From assembly GCA_946499615.1 (NCBI GenBank), contig CAMMST010000055.1:1-16314 (forward strand): 16,314 nt of DNA, in the 5' to 3' direction. Every line of letters begins with the position of its first letter. Within the stretch, counting starts at the first letter, position 1. The notes beneath the pieces were generated by a model. The model did not search any database, was not told the origin of the DNA, and worked only from the letters and a program-made list of their open reading frames with translations. The stretch is from Enterococcus_E cecorum_B. GTDB lineage: Bacteria > Bacillota > Bacilli > Lactobacillales > Enterococcaceae. A program made the position numbers and the translations under genes. Shown here piece by piece: positions 4,850 to 11,922 of this stretch.

Positions 4850-5513
4850 ATGAGTTTTATGTGGATAGAAACAGTAACAGACAAACAAGGGAAAGTATCG
4901 TATAAGTTTGTGGAACGCTACGAACACCCATACACGGGTAAAATGCACAAGGTGTCCGTAACTATGGATAGTCAATCGCCACAAGCTAAGAAGAAAGCTA
5001 CCAAGTTATTGCAAGAAAAGATTGAAAAGAAGATTGCTAAAACGGGTTATCAAGAAGTCGGATCTAGCACGTTTGATGAACTAGTCAATCAATGGTGGAA
5101 AACGCAAGAGAAGTTGAAAGAGACAACCTTGTATATAAAATCTAATAGATTGAAAAAAATATATTGACAATGAAATTTTGGTTGACCGTATAGATAAACG
5201 ATTTCTTATTCGGTTTATCAAACAATTACATGATGAAGAATTGTCGTTTAGCTATATATCAACAACAAAATCAATACTCAATCAAACACTAAAATATGTA
5301 GTGTATCTTGATTACATTGATAATAACCCATTATCTGCTGTTAATTTAGAAAAAAACGATAATTACGATAGCAATAGCGTAGTTGAAAAATATCTAACTT
5401 ATGAAGAAGCTGATAGGGTTGGGCATTCAGACCCTGATACTACACTAAAGATTTATAATCACGTGACAAGCAAGCAAAAAGCAACTATAACAGAAAAACT
5501 AAACCTGTTATAG
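4850..5513 (+). pseudogene. int: Tyrosine integrase, frameshifted and missing its catalytic core
   Basis: The N-terminal part (MWIETVTDKQGKVSYKFVERYEHPYTGK, best start ATG 4859) is the AP2-like arm-binding domain of Lactobacillales phage integrases. The frame ends at TGA 5165-5167. Removing one A from the seven-A run at 5153-5159 joins it to the next frame, NRLKKYIDNEILVDRIDKRFLIRFIKQL, the core-binding SAM-like domain. After YLTYEEAD (about 5414) the protein jumps to RVGHSDPDTTLKIYNHVT, the C-terminal box with the nucleophile Tyr (codon at 5454). The segment that should carry the first catalytic Arg, the Lys and the His-x-x-Arg motif, roughly 150 residues, is gone in frame. The remaining 220 codons compare with about 370-390 in intact relatives. 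It lies about 90 bases from attR, the standard place for an integrase. It cannot be catalytic even if the frameshift were an error. Confidence 0.88.
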
Positions 5514-5524
5514 TTGCCCCTTTT
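5481..5524. terminator. Terminator overlapping the integrase stop codon
   Basis: A 13-bp perfect inverted repeat (5481-5493 with 5505-5517, loop of 11) spans the integrase stop at 5511-5513. On the + strand CCC and TTTT follow. On the - strand TTTTTGC follows, so it may also catch transcription leaving pyrE now that the native pyr terminator lies far away. Confidence 0.75.
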
Positions 5525-5535
5525 CCGCCCCTTTT
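5516..5535. repeat. Tandem GCCCCTTTT motifs near attR
   Basis: GCCCCTTTT occurs at 5516-5524 and 5527-5535, an 11-base period (about one helical turn), and again before the integrase gene at 4808-4816. Paired short repeats beside att cores are often integrase arm-type sites. That is inference; the T-runs may only belong to the terminators. Confidence 0.35.
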
Positions 5536-5599
5536 ACACTCTTTAAAACAAATAAAAGCTATAAAGTGTTGATATATCAATAAAAAAGGCAAATTGCAG

Positions 5600-5612
5600 C
5601 AAAAATGGGTTA
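5600..5612. repeat. Right attachment-site core (attR candidate) at the pyrE stop codon
   Basis: CAAAAATGGGTTA, identical to 2698-2710. Read on the - strand it starts with the pyrE stop TAA and covers the next 10 bases, so insertion here keeps the whole pyrE reading frame. The stretch 5514-5599 between integrase and core holds no gene. It holds the GCCCCTTTT pair, a 12-bp palindrome TTGATATATCAA (5569-5580) and an A6 run. Confidence 0.72.
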
Positions 5613-6245
5613 CTTTAACCAATTTTCTGGATCGTGTTTCCAAGCTGTAAGTAAAGCTAAGTCAGCCTCTGAAATATAACCCTCTTCAAGAGCAGTTTGA
5701 ATAAGCGTTGTATAATTGGTCAAGGTAACAAGTGGTAATTTTGCTGTGTTAAAATTAGTCGCTCCTTTTGGTAATTCATAGGTAAAGATAGCTGCTACCC
5801 CTAAGACATCAGCCCCTTCTCGTTTGGCTGCCTGACATGCTTCTAGTACACTTCCACCTGTAGAAATTAAATCTTCAATTACAACCATTTTTTGACCAGG
5901 GGTAATTTGTCCTTCAATTTGATTGCCTTTTCCATGATCTTTCGCTTTACTACGGATATACACCATTGGCAAATCTAAAATTTCTGCTACCCAAGCAGCA
6001 TGCGGAATCCCAGCAGTGGCAGTGCCAGCAATTACTTCTACTTCAGGAAATTGCTTTTTGATTTTTTCAGCTAATCCCTTGGCAATTAAACGACGAACCT
6101 TAGGAAAACTCATCGTTAAACGGTTATCACAATAAATTGGGCTCTTAATCCCACTCGCCCAAGTAAAGGGTTCATTTGGGCTTAAAAATACCGCCTTAAT
6201 CGCTAATAAATTTTGTGCTACTTGTTGTTCAATTGATAGACTCAT
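5610..6245 (-). CDS. pyrE: Orotate phosphoribosyltransferase
   Basis: A 211-residue enzyme transferring ribose-phosphate from PRPP to orotate to give OMP, step five of UMP synthesis. The PRPP-binding signature VVIEDLISTGGSVLEA (about 119-134) is clear. The flexible catalytic loop lies around KAKDHGKGNQIEG (100-112), and the N-terminal FTWASGIKSPIYCDNR matches the family. Length is normal, so the insertion at its stop codon did not alter the product. The start overlaps the pyrF stop by four bases (ATGA), indicating translational coupling. It is the last gene of the operon. Its downstream signals are now those of the phage remnant: only a weak local hairpin with T6 at about 5581-5600 and the bidirectional hairpin at 5481-5517. 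Confidence 0.97.
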   Translation of the reverse strand: MSLSIEQQVAQNLLAIKAVFLSPNEPFTWASGIKSPIYCDNRLTMSFPKVRRLIAKGLAEKIKKQFPEVEVIAGTATAGIPHAAWVAEILDLPMVYIRSKAKDHGKGNQIEGQITPGQKMVVIEDLISTGGSVLEACQAAKREGADVLGVAAIFTYELPKGATNFNTAKLPLVTLTNYTTLIQTALEEGYISEADLALLTAWKHDPENWLK

Positions 6246-6955
6246 TCTTCACCATTCCATTCTTTTTTTATTGCTTGGTAAGCTTCATAAGGATTCACAG
6301 CTTGAGTAATTGGTCTTCCCACCACGATAAAATTAGCACCATACGCTTTGGCTAAGGCTGGGGTTACGACTCGTTTTTGATCACCAACTTGACTGCCACT
6401 TGGACGAATACCAGGTGTTAAGCAGACAAAGTCGTCACTCGTTGCTTGGTGGATGGCACTAGCTTCTAAAGCCGAGCAAACCACTCCTGCTAAACCAGCT
6501 TGTTGGCTACATTTGGCGTAATTGATAACACTTGCCAATAAATCACCAGGAATTTTTTGTTCTTGGTTCATCTGTTCTTGGCTAGTAGAAGTGAGCTGCG
6601 TAACTGCAATTAACAGCGGTACCTCTCCATCGCTTCCTTCCGTTAATCCTTTTAGTGCCGCTTGCATCATTTGAATACCACCTGCAGCATGAACATTGGT
6701 TAATTTTACGCCAAGTTTAGCAATTCCTTTCATGGCTTTTTCGACCGTGTTAGGAATATCATGTAATTTTAAATCTAAAAAAATATCATGACCTTGTTCT
6801 TTTAAAAATTGGACAATCACTGGGCCTTCTTGATAAAATAATTCCATCCCAATTTTCACAAATAGTGATTCGTCTGCAGGGAATTTCGCTAAAAATTGTT
6901 CGATTTGCGCTTTAGAAGCAAAATCTAAGGCAATGATAGGTCTATTTTCTTGCAT
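6242..6955 (-). CDS. pyrF: Orotidine-5'-phosphate decarboxylase
   Basis: A 237-residue TIM-barrel enzyme that decarboxylates OMP to UMP, the final step. The catalytic Asp-Lys-Asp array is visible as Asp61, Lys63 and Asp66 in LDLKLHDIPNT. The N-terminal strand IIALDF and the phosphate-binding TPGIRP near residue 190 also match. Its start lies inside the pyrD end (14-base overlap), with AGAGAGG upstream, and its stop overlaps pyrE by four bases. Length and motifs are those of the Bacillus/Lactobacillales group I form. Confidence 0.97.
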   Translation of the reverse strand: MQENRPIIALDFASKAQIEQFLAKFPADESLFVKIGMELFYQEGPVIVQFLKEQGHDIFLDLKLHDIPNTVEKAMKGIAKLGVKLTNVHAAGGIQMMQAALKGLTEGSDGEVPLLIAVTQLTSTSQEQMNQEQKIPGDLLASVINYAKCSQQAGLAGVVCSALEASAIHQATSDDFVCLTPGIRPSGSQVGDQKRVVTPALAKAYGANFIVVGRPITQAVNPYEAYQAIKKEWNGEE

Positions 6956-7880
6956 TTTTCTTTTCCTCTCTCACTTCTTGAATGAATTGGGATAGACTTT
7001 CAATTCCTAGTTCATCCATCCGCTTTGGTAAGGCCTCAATTAATTTTGGACAAATATAAGGGTCCGTGAAGTTCGCTGTGCCTACCGCTACGGCACTCGC
7101 TCCAGCAAGATACATTTCAATGACATCATCAACATGCATTACGCCCCCCATCCCAATAATAGGTAAATCAGAAACGCTCGCTACTTGATGGATTAAGCGA
7201 ATGGCGACTGGTTTAATTGCTGGACCTGATAAGCCACCTGTTTGGTTTGCTAAAATAGGCTTTCTTGTATTTAAATCAATGCGCATTCCTAATAAGGTAT
7301 TAATCATCGAGAAGCCATCAGCACCAGCACTTTCAACCGCTTGAGCAATTGGAATGATATCCGTAACATTTGGTGAAAGTTTGACATAAATTGGTACACT
7401 GCTGACCTTTTTAACCGCAGTGACTAAATCGAATATCACTTCAGGATTTGTACCAAAAGCAATGCCACCATGTTTGACATTTGGACAAGATACATTTAAC
7501 TCAATGGCATGAACATTTTTAGCATCCCCGATTTTACCACAAACCTCGATATAATCTTCTTTTGTAGAACCAGCAACATTGGCAATAATTGGTAATCGTG
7601 GGAATTCTTTTGCTAAATGAGGCAAGATTTCATTCATAACAACTTCTAACCCCGGATTTTGTAGCCCAATTGCATTCAACATGCCACTGGGTGTTTCTGC
7701 CACACGCGGCGTAGGATTGCCAAAACGGGCAACTGGGGTGGTCGCTTTAATCATGACTGCCCCGAGCTGTTCAATATCATAATATTTGGCATATTCTTTC
7801 CCAAATCCGAAGCAACCAGAAGCGGGCATAATTGGATTTTTCAGGTCTAATCCAGGAAGTTTGACTTGTAATCGATTCAT
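6942..7880 (-). CDS. pyrD: Dihydroorotate dehydrogenase, class 1B catalytic subunit
   Basis: A 312-residue FMN enzyme oxidising dihydroorotate to orotate. The class 1 active-site cysteine is Cys132 in ELNVSCPNVKHGG. FMN/phosphate-binding loops are seen in NQTGGLSGPAIKP and IGMGGV. Class 1B enzymes work as a heterotetramer with the FAD/2Fe-2S subunit PyrK and pass electrons to NAD; pyrK lies immediately upstream and overlaps by one base (TAATG). The soluble class 1B form fits an organism that may grow with little oxygen. Often called pyrDB in Lactobacillales. Confidence 0.97.
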   Translation of the reverse strand: MNRLQVKLPGLDLKNPIMPASGCFGFGKEYAKYYDIEQLGAVMIKATTPVARFGNPTPRVAETPSGMLNAIGLQNPGLEVVMNEILPHLAKEFPRLPIIANVAGSTKEDYIEVCGKIGDAKNVHAIELNVSCPNVKHGGIAFGTNPEVIFDLVTAVKKVSSVPIYVKLSPNVTDIIPIAQAVESAGADGFSMINTLLGMRIDLNTRKPILANQTGGLSGPAIKPVAIRLIHQVASVSDLPIIGMGGVMHVDDVIEMYLAGASAVAVGTANFTDPYICPKLIEALPKRMDELGIESLSQFIQEVREEKKNARK

Positions 7881-8671
7881 TAGTAAATCACCGTCCCTGC
7901 TTGAAAAATTGGTCCCTCATCACAAACTTTTACACTTGCTTGTTGGGTTGGGTCATCTTTTTTATGACAGACACAGGCATAACATGCACCCATCCCACAA
8001 GCCATTCTTGATTCCAAAGAAAGTTGAACATCGGCTACTTTTTGATAAAATAGGCTTTCTACTTTTTTTAACATTCCATTATTGCCACAAGTGAAAACCG
8101 CTTTTGGCATTTCTGTATTTTTTGATAAATAATCATCTAATAGCTGACCCACATTACCTTCAAAACCAATCGAACCATCATCTGTAGCAATCAAGGTGCG
8201 ACCAAGAGCTTGAAATTCATCAATATAATAGCTCACTTCACTATTGGCATAACCTAAGAAATGCACAGGTTGTACGCCTTTTTCAATTAATCGTTTGGAT
8301 AGTTCATACAATGGTGGTATGCCAATCCCACCACCAATAATATAGACCTTATCGCCTACATGAACACCCTCAAGACTAAATCCATTTCCTAAAGGCCCCA
8401 TACAATCTAATTGATCGCCTGCCTGTAATTGAGAGAAAACTTGTGTCCCTTGTCCTTGCACACGATAGATTAAAGTGACTGTTTGTTTTTCTTGATTGAT
8501 TTGATTAATACTAATTGGTCGACGTAATAACAAATCTGCTTGTGGGACACGTAAATGTAAAAATTGTCCTGGATGATGCATTTCTTTGACCAATTGTCCC
8601 GTTAAGACCAATTCAAAAATTCTAGGTGCAAGTTGAATATTTGAGACCACTGTCATTAATTCTTGTTTCAT
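7880..8671 (-). CDS. pyrK: Dihydroorotate dehydrogenase electron-transfer subunit (FAD, 2Fe-2S)
   Basis: A 263-residue partner of PyrD that carries electrons from its FMN to NAD. Domains in order: FAD-binding barrel with RRPISI (50-55), NAD-binding fold with the glycine-rich GGGIGIPP (113-120), and a C-terminal 2Fe-2S cluster site with Cys225, Cys230, Cys233 and Cys250 in the standard C-x4-C-x2-C-xn-C order. The ATG at 8671 is preceded by AAAGGAAAG. The 68-base gap to carB is the largest in the operon and holds a hairpin (8704-8735). Also known as pyrDII. Confidence 0.96.
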   Translation of the reverse strand: MKQELMTVVSNIQLAPRIFELVLTGQLVKEMHHPGQFLHLRVPQADLLLRRPISINQINQEKQTVTLIYRVQGQGTQVFSQLQAGDQLDCMGPLGNGFSLEGVHVGDKVYIIGGGIGIPPLYELSKRLIEKGVQPVHFLGYANSEVSYYIDEFQALGRTLIATDDGSIGFEGNVGQLLDDYLSKNTEMPKAVFTCGNNGMLKKVESLFYQKVADVQLSLESRMACGMGACYACVCHKKDDPTQQASVKVCDEGPIFQAGTVIY

Positions 8672-8703
8672 GCCACTATCTTTCCTTTCCTGCCATCATT
8701 TTA

Positions 8704-8735
8704 AAAGATAAGCAAGAATAACCTTGCCTATCTTT
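8704..8735 (-). terminator. Intra-operon hairpin between carB and pyrK
   Basis: Arms 8704-8716 and 8723-8735 pair over 13 bp with a 6-base loop. One position (8711/8728) is A.C on the + strand but U.G on the - strand, so the stem is complete only in the operon transcript. On that strand the stem ends in TCTTTT and is followed by AAAATG. The U-tract is short, so it could be a partial terminator or an RNA processing/stability element setting the carB to pyrK ratio. Confidence 0.55.
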
Positions 8736-8739
8736 CACG

Positions 8740-11700
8740 TTAAATTGCTTGAGTTGTAAATGCTTGAGATTCCATTACTTTTAAGATTGCATCGGCTGTA
8801 TCTAATGAAGTAAATAGTGGCACCCCATGTTCGACTGATTCGCGGCGGATATGGAAGCCGTCTTCAGCATTATTTTGACGATTTTTATCCATCGTGTTAA
8901 TCACCATTTGTAAGCTACCATCACGAATATAGTCAATCACATGTTTTTCAGGGGCTTGATTAATCTTAGCCACTGTCTTACATTTGATGCCATTTTGCTC
9001 AAAGTATTTTGCTGTTCCTGAAGTGGCTAAAATACTAAAGCCAATTTCGACAAAACGTTTAGCTAAGGAAAGTGCTTCTTCTTTGCTATCATCAGCAATC
9101 GTGAATAAAACTGTACCAAAACTTGGAATATGCAAACCACTTGCCTCAAAAGCTTTATACAATGCTTTTTCCAGATTTTTATCTGAACCCATGACTTCAC
9201 CTGTTGACTTCATTTCAGGTCCTAAATACGTATCTACTTTTAACAATTTAGTAAATGAGAAGACCGGTGCTTTAATATGAACATTTTCGCTAGTTGGATA
9301 TAACCCATCTGGATAGCCCATTTCTGCTAAATCTTCCCCTAGAATCGCTCTAGTTGCTACTTGCGCCATCGGAATACCAGTTACTTTACTTAAGAATGGT
9401 ACAGTACGACTTGCTCGTGGATTGACTTCAATAACATAAACTTGCTCATCATGAATAACAAACTGGATATTCATCATGCCCACACAATTTAAACCAATGG
9501 CTAATCGCTTAGTATAGTCTTCAATCGTTTGAATTTGTTCTGGTGATAAAGTTTGTGGAGGATAAACAGCCATTGAATCTCCTGAATGGACACCGGCACG
9601 TTCGATGTGCTCCATGATTCCAGGGATTAAGACATTTTTACCATCACTGATTGCATCGACTTCGCATTCTTTACCAACTAAATAACGGTCTACTAATACT
9701 GGATGTTCTGGAGAAGCTTTGACTGCATTTTCCATATAATCTTCTAAGTCGGCTTGATTTTGGACAATTTCCATCGCACGACCTCCCAAGACATAACTTG
9801 GACGGACTAGTACTGGATATCCAATACGTTTAGCAATTTCTACGGCTTCAGCTTTATTCGTCGCGGTATCACCAGGTGGCTGTGGAATATTTAAATCTTT
9901 TAAGGCTTGTTCAAATAAATCACGATTTTCCGCACGATCAAGATCTTCAATTTGCGTACCTAAAATATTAACGCCATTTTTTACTAATTGTTCGGCTAAA
10001 TTAATCGCTGTTTGCCCACCAAATTGTACAATCACGCCAATTGGTTGCTCTAATTCAATCACATTTAAAACATCTTCAATCGTCAATGGTTCAAAGTACA
10101 ATTTATCTGAAATTGAAAAGTCTGTAGAAACCGTTTCAGGATTACTATTCATAATGACAGCTTCATAACCAGCTTTTTGAATGGCTTTAACCGAATGAAC
10201 GGTCGCATAGTCAAACTCTACCCCTTGACCAATACGGATAGGACCTGAGCCTAACACTAATACTGAGTCTTTAGGCGAGCGAATCGATTCATTTTCAAAT
10301 TCATAAGTACTATAGAAGTATGGCGTACTTGATTCAAATTCTGCCGCACAAGTATCAACCATTTTATAAACAGGTTTGATTTGATTGGCTAATCTAAATT
10401 GGCGAACCTCTTCCATCGTCATTTGCCATAGCTCAGCAATCTTTTTATCCGCAAAACCATTTTGTTTGGCTAAACGTAACGTATCTACATCTTGAACTGC
10501 TTCTTTTAACTGTTGTTCAATTTCGATAATATGCAATAATTTGTCAAGGAAGAATAAATCAATTTTCGTCATTTGATGTAATTCTTCAATTGAAAATCCG
10601 CGACGTAAAGCCTCCGCTAAGTAAAATAGACGATCATCCTGGGCTTTGACAATTCGATTCATTAAAAGTGCATCATCAACTTGGTTCAATTCAGGAACTT
10701 CAACATGGATACAACCAATTTCTAATGAACGCACAGCTTTTAACAGTGATTCTTCAATATTACGACCAATTGCCATGACTTCACCAGTTGCTTTCATTTG
10801 CGTACCAAGTAGACGTTCACCAGTTTCAAATTTATCAAATGGCCAACGTGGAATCTTCGCAACCACATAGTCTAAAGCTGGTTCAAATTCAGCATAAGTG
10901 GTTCCAGTAACAGGATTTTTCATTTCATCTAAGGTTAATCCCACTGCAATTTTCGCTGCTAATTTTGCGATTGGATACCCCGTCGCTTTACTTGCTAAGG
11001 CAGAAGAACGAGAAACCCGAGGATTTACCTCAATCACATAATAATTAAAGCTATTTGGATCTAAGGCTAATTGAACGTTACAGCCTCCTTCAATTTTCAA
11101 GGCGCGAATGATGGATAGAGAAGCATCCCGTAACATTTGGTATTCAATATCAGATAAAGTTTGGCTTGGTGCAAAAACAATCGAATCACCGGTATGAATA
11201 CCAACTGGGTCAAAGTTCTCCATATTACATACCACAATGGCATTATCCGCACTATCACGCATCACTTCATATTCAATTTCTTTAAATCCTGCAATACTGC
11301 GTTCAATTAAACATTGTGTAACTGGAGAAAGTGTTAAGCCATTTTCGGCAATTTGGCGTAGTTCTTCTTCATTATTACACATTCCCCCTCCAGTTCCACC
11401 TAGAGTAAATGCAGGTCTAACAATGACTGGATAGCCGATTTCATTGGCAAAATCAACTGCCGCATCTACTGTATTGATGATAGTTGATTCAGGAATAGGT
11501 TGATTTAAATCTTCCATTAATTGTTTGAACAAATCACGGTCTTCTGCTTGGTCGATTGCTGAGAGCTTAGTCCCTAATAATTCAATTCCTAATTCTTCTA
11601 AAATTCCTGATTTAGATAATTCCATCGCCATGTTTAAGCCAGTTTGTCCACCTAATGTTGGTAAAATGGCATCTGGCTGTTCTTTACGTAAAATACGTGC

Positions 11701-11922
11701 TAAAAACTCATAAGTAATCGGCTCAATATACACTTTATCCGCAATTTCGCGGTCGGTCATAATGGTTGCTGGATTAGAGTTTACCAATACCACTTCATAG
11801 CCTTCTTCTCTCAACGCTAAACAAGCTTGGGTTCCGGCATAGTCAAACTCAGCGGCTTGTCCAATAATGATTGGCCCTGAACCAATGACTAAAATTTTTG
11901 AAATATCTGTACGTTTAGGCAT
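8740..11922 (-). CDS. carB: Carbamoyl-phosphate synthase large subunit
   Basis: A 1060-residue subunit making carbamoyl phosphate from bicarbonate, ammonia supplied by CarA, and two ATP. It shows the expected internal duplication: two ATP-grasp halves, each opening with a matching motif (ILVIGSGPIIIGQAAEFDYAG near the start and VLVLGSGPIRIGQGVEFDYA near residue 555), with paired VIEVNPR motifs. An oligomerisation region lies between. The C-terminal MGS-like domain (about 930-1060, with ILATSGTAKYFEQNG) is the usual allosteric site for UMP and other effectors. Length equals other Gram-positive versions. The start overlaps carA by eight bases (ATGCCTAA), with GGAG upstream. Being in the pyr operon, it is the pyrimidine-type enzyme (also named pyrAB). 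Confidence 0.98.
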   Translation of the reverse strand: MPKRTDISKILVIGSGPIIIGQAAEFDYAGTQACLALREEGYEVVLVNSNPATIMTDREIADKVYIEPITYEFLARILRKEQPDAILPTLGGQTGLNMAMELSKSGILEELGIELLGTKLSAIDQAEDRDLFKQLMEDLNQPIPESTIINTVDAAVDFANEIGYPVIVRPAFTLGGTGGGMCNNEEELRQIAENGLTLSPVTQCLIERSIAGFKEIEYEVMRDSADNAIVVCNMENFDPVGIHTGDSIVFAPSQTLSDIEYQMLRDASLSIIRALKIEGGCNVQLALDPNSFNYYVIEVNPRVSRSSALASKATGYPIAKLAAKIAVGLTLDEMKNPVTGTTYAEFEPALDYVVAKIPRWPFDKFETGERLLGTQMKATGEVMAIGRNIEESLLKAVRSLEIGCIHVEVPELNQVDDALLMNRIVKAQDDRLFYLAEALRRGFSIEELHQMTKIDLFFLDKLLHIIEIEQQLKEAVQDVDTLRLAKQNGFADKKIAELWQMTMEEVRQFRLANQIKPVYKMVDTCAAEFESSTPYFYSTYEFENESIRSPKDSVLVLGSGPIRIGQGVEFDYATVHSVKAIQKAGYEAVIMNSNPETVSTDFSISDKLYFEPLTIEDVLNVIELEQPIGVIVQFGGQTAINLAEQLVKNGVNILGTQIEDLDRAENRDLFEQALKDLNIPQPPGDTATNKAEAVEIAKRIGYPVLVRPSYVLGGRAMEIVQNQADLEDYMENAVKASPEHPVLVDRYLVGKECEVDAISDGKNVLIPGIMEHIERAGVHSGDSMAVYPPQTLSPEQIQTIEDYTKRLAIGLNCVGMMNIQFVIHDEQVYVIEVNPRASRTVPFLSKVTGIPMAQVATRAILGEDLAEMGYPDGLYPTSENVHIKAPVFSFTKLLKVDTYLGPEMKSTGEVMGSDKNLEKALYKAFEASGLHIPSFGTVLFTIADDSKEEALSLAKRFVEIGFSILATSGTAKYFEQNGIKCKTVAKINQAPEKHVIDYIRDGSLQMVINTMDKNRQNNAEDGFHIRRESVEHGVPLFTSLDTADAILKVMESQAFTTQAI

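Larger units (their letters stand above)
2698..5612. mobile_element. Decayed prophage or integrative-element remnant inserted at the 3' end of pyrE
   Basis: About 2.9 kb bounded by 13-bp direct repeats. It contains a typical temperate lysogeny module: leftward antirepressor fragment and Cro-like gene, a divergent control region, then rightward repressor, ImmA-like protease, lipoprotein and tyrosine integrase, with the integrase next to the right repeat. Replication, packaging, head, tail and lysis genes are all missing, so a large deletion removed the material between the antirepressor gene and the left repeat. Three genes are broken (antirepressor, immA, int). The right repeat starts at the pyrE stop codon, so pyrE is left intact. 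Phage origin is favoured by the ORF6N-type antirepressor, but an ICE-like ancestor with an ImmR/ImmA pair is possible. Confidence 0.8.

Noticed and set aside
5153..5167. Programmed frameshifting to make a functional integrase
   Set aside because: The A7 run could slip, but the second half lacks most of the catalytic core, so restoring the frame would not give an active recombinase; no stimulatory hairpin was seen.
2877..5513. Toxin-antitoxin system made of the XRE protein and the HExxH protein
   Set aside because: The HELVH protein is an ImmA-type protease with an in-frame stop, next to a repressor and an integrase; a lysogeny module explains the set better than an XRE/ImmA-like (COG2856) toxin pair.
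5569..5580. TTGATATATCAA palindrome as a regulator operator
   Set aside because: It is a single AT-rich copy with no promoter around it; mentioned only as part of the attR-proximal region.
8984..9280. Forward open frames within carB, carA, pyrC, pyrB and pyrK (for example 8984-9280, 10646-10870, 13587-13781, 14905-15219, 7786-8094)
   Set aside because: All lie opposite clearly recognised genes, have no ribosome sites and read as reverse translations of conserved enzymes.
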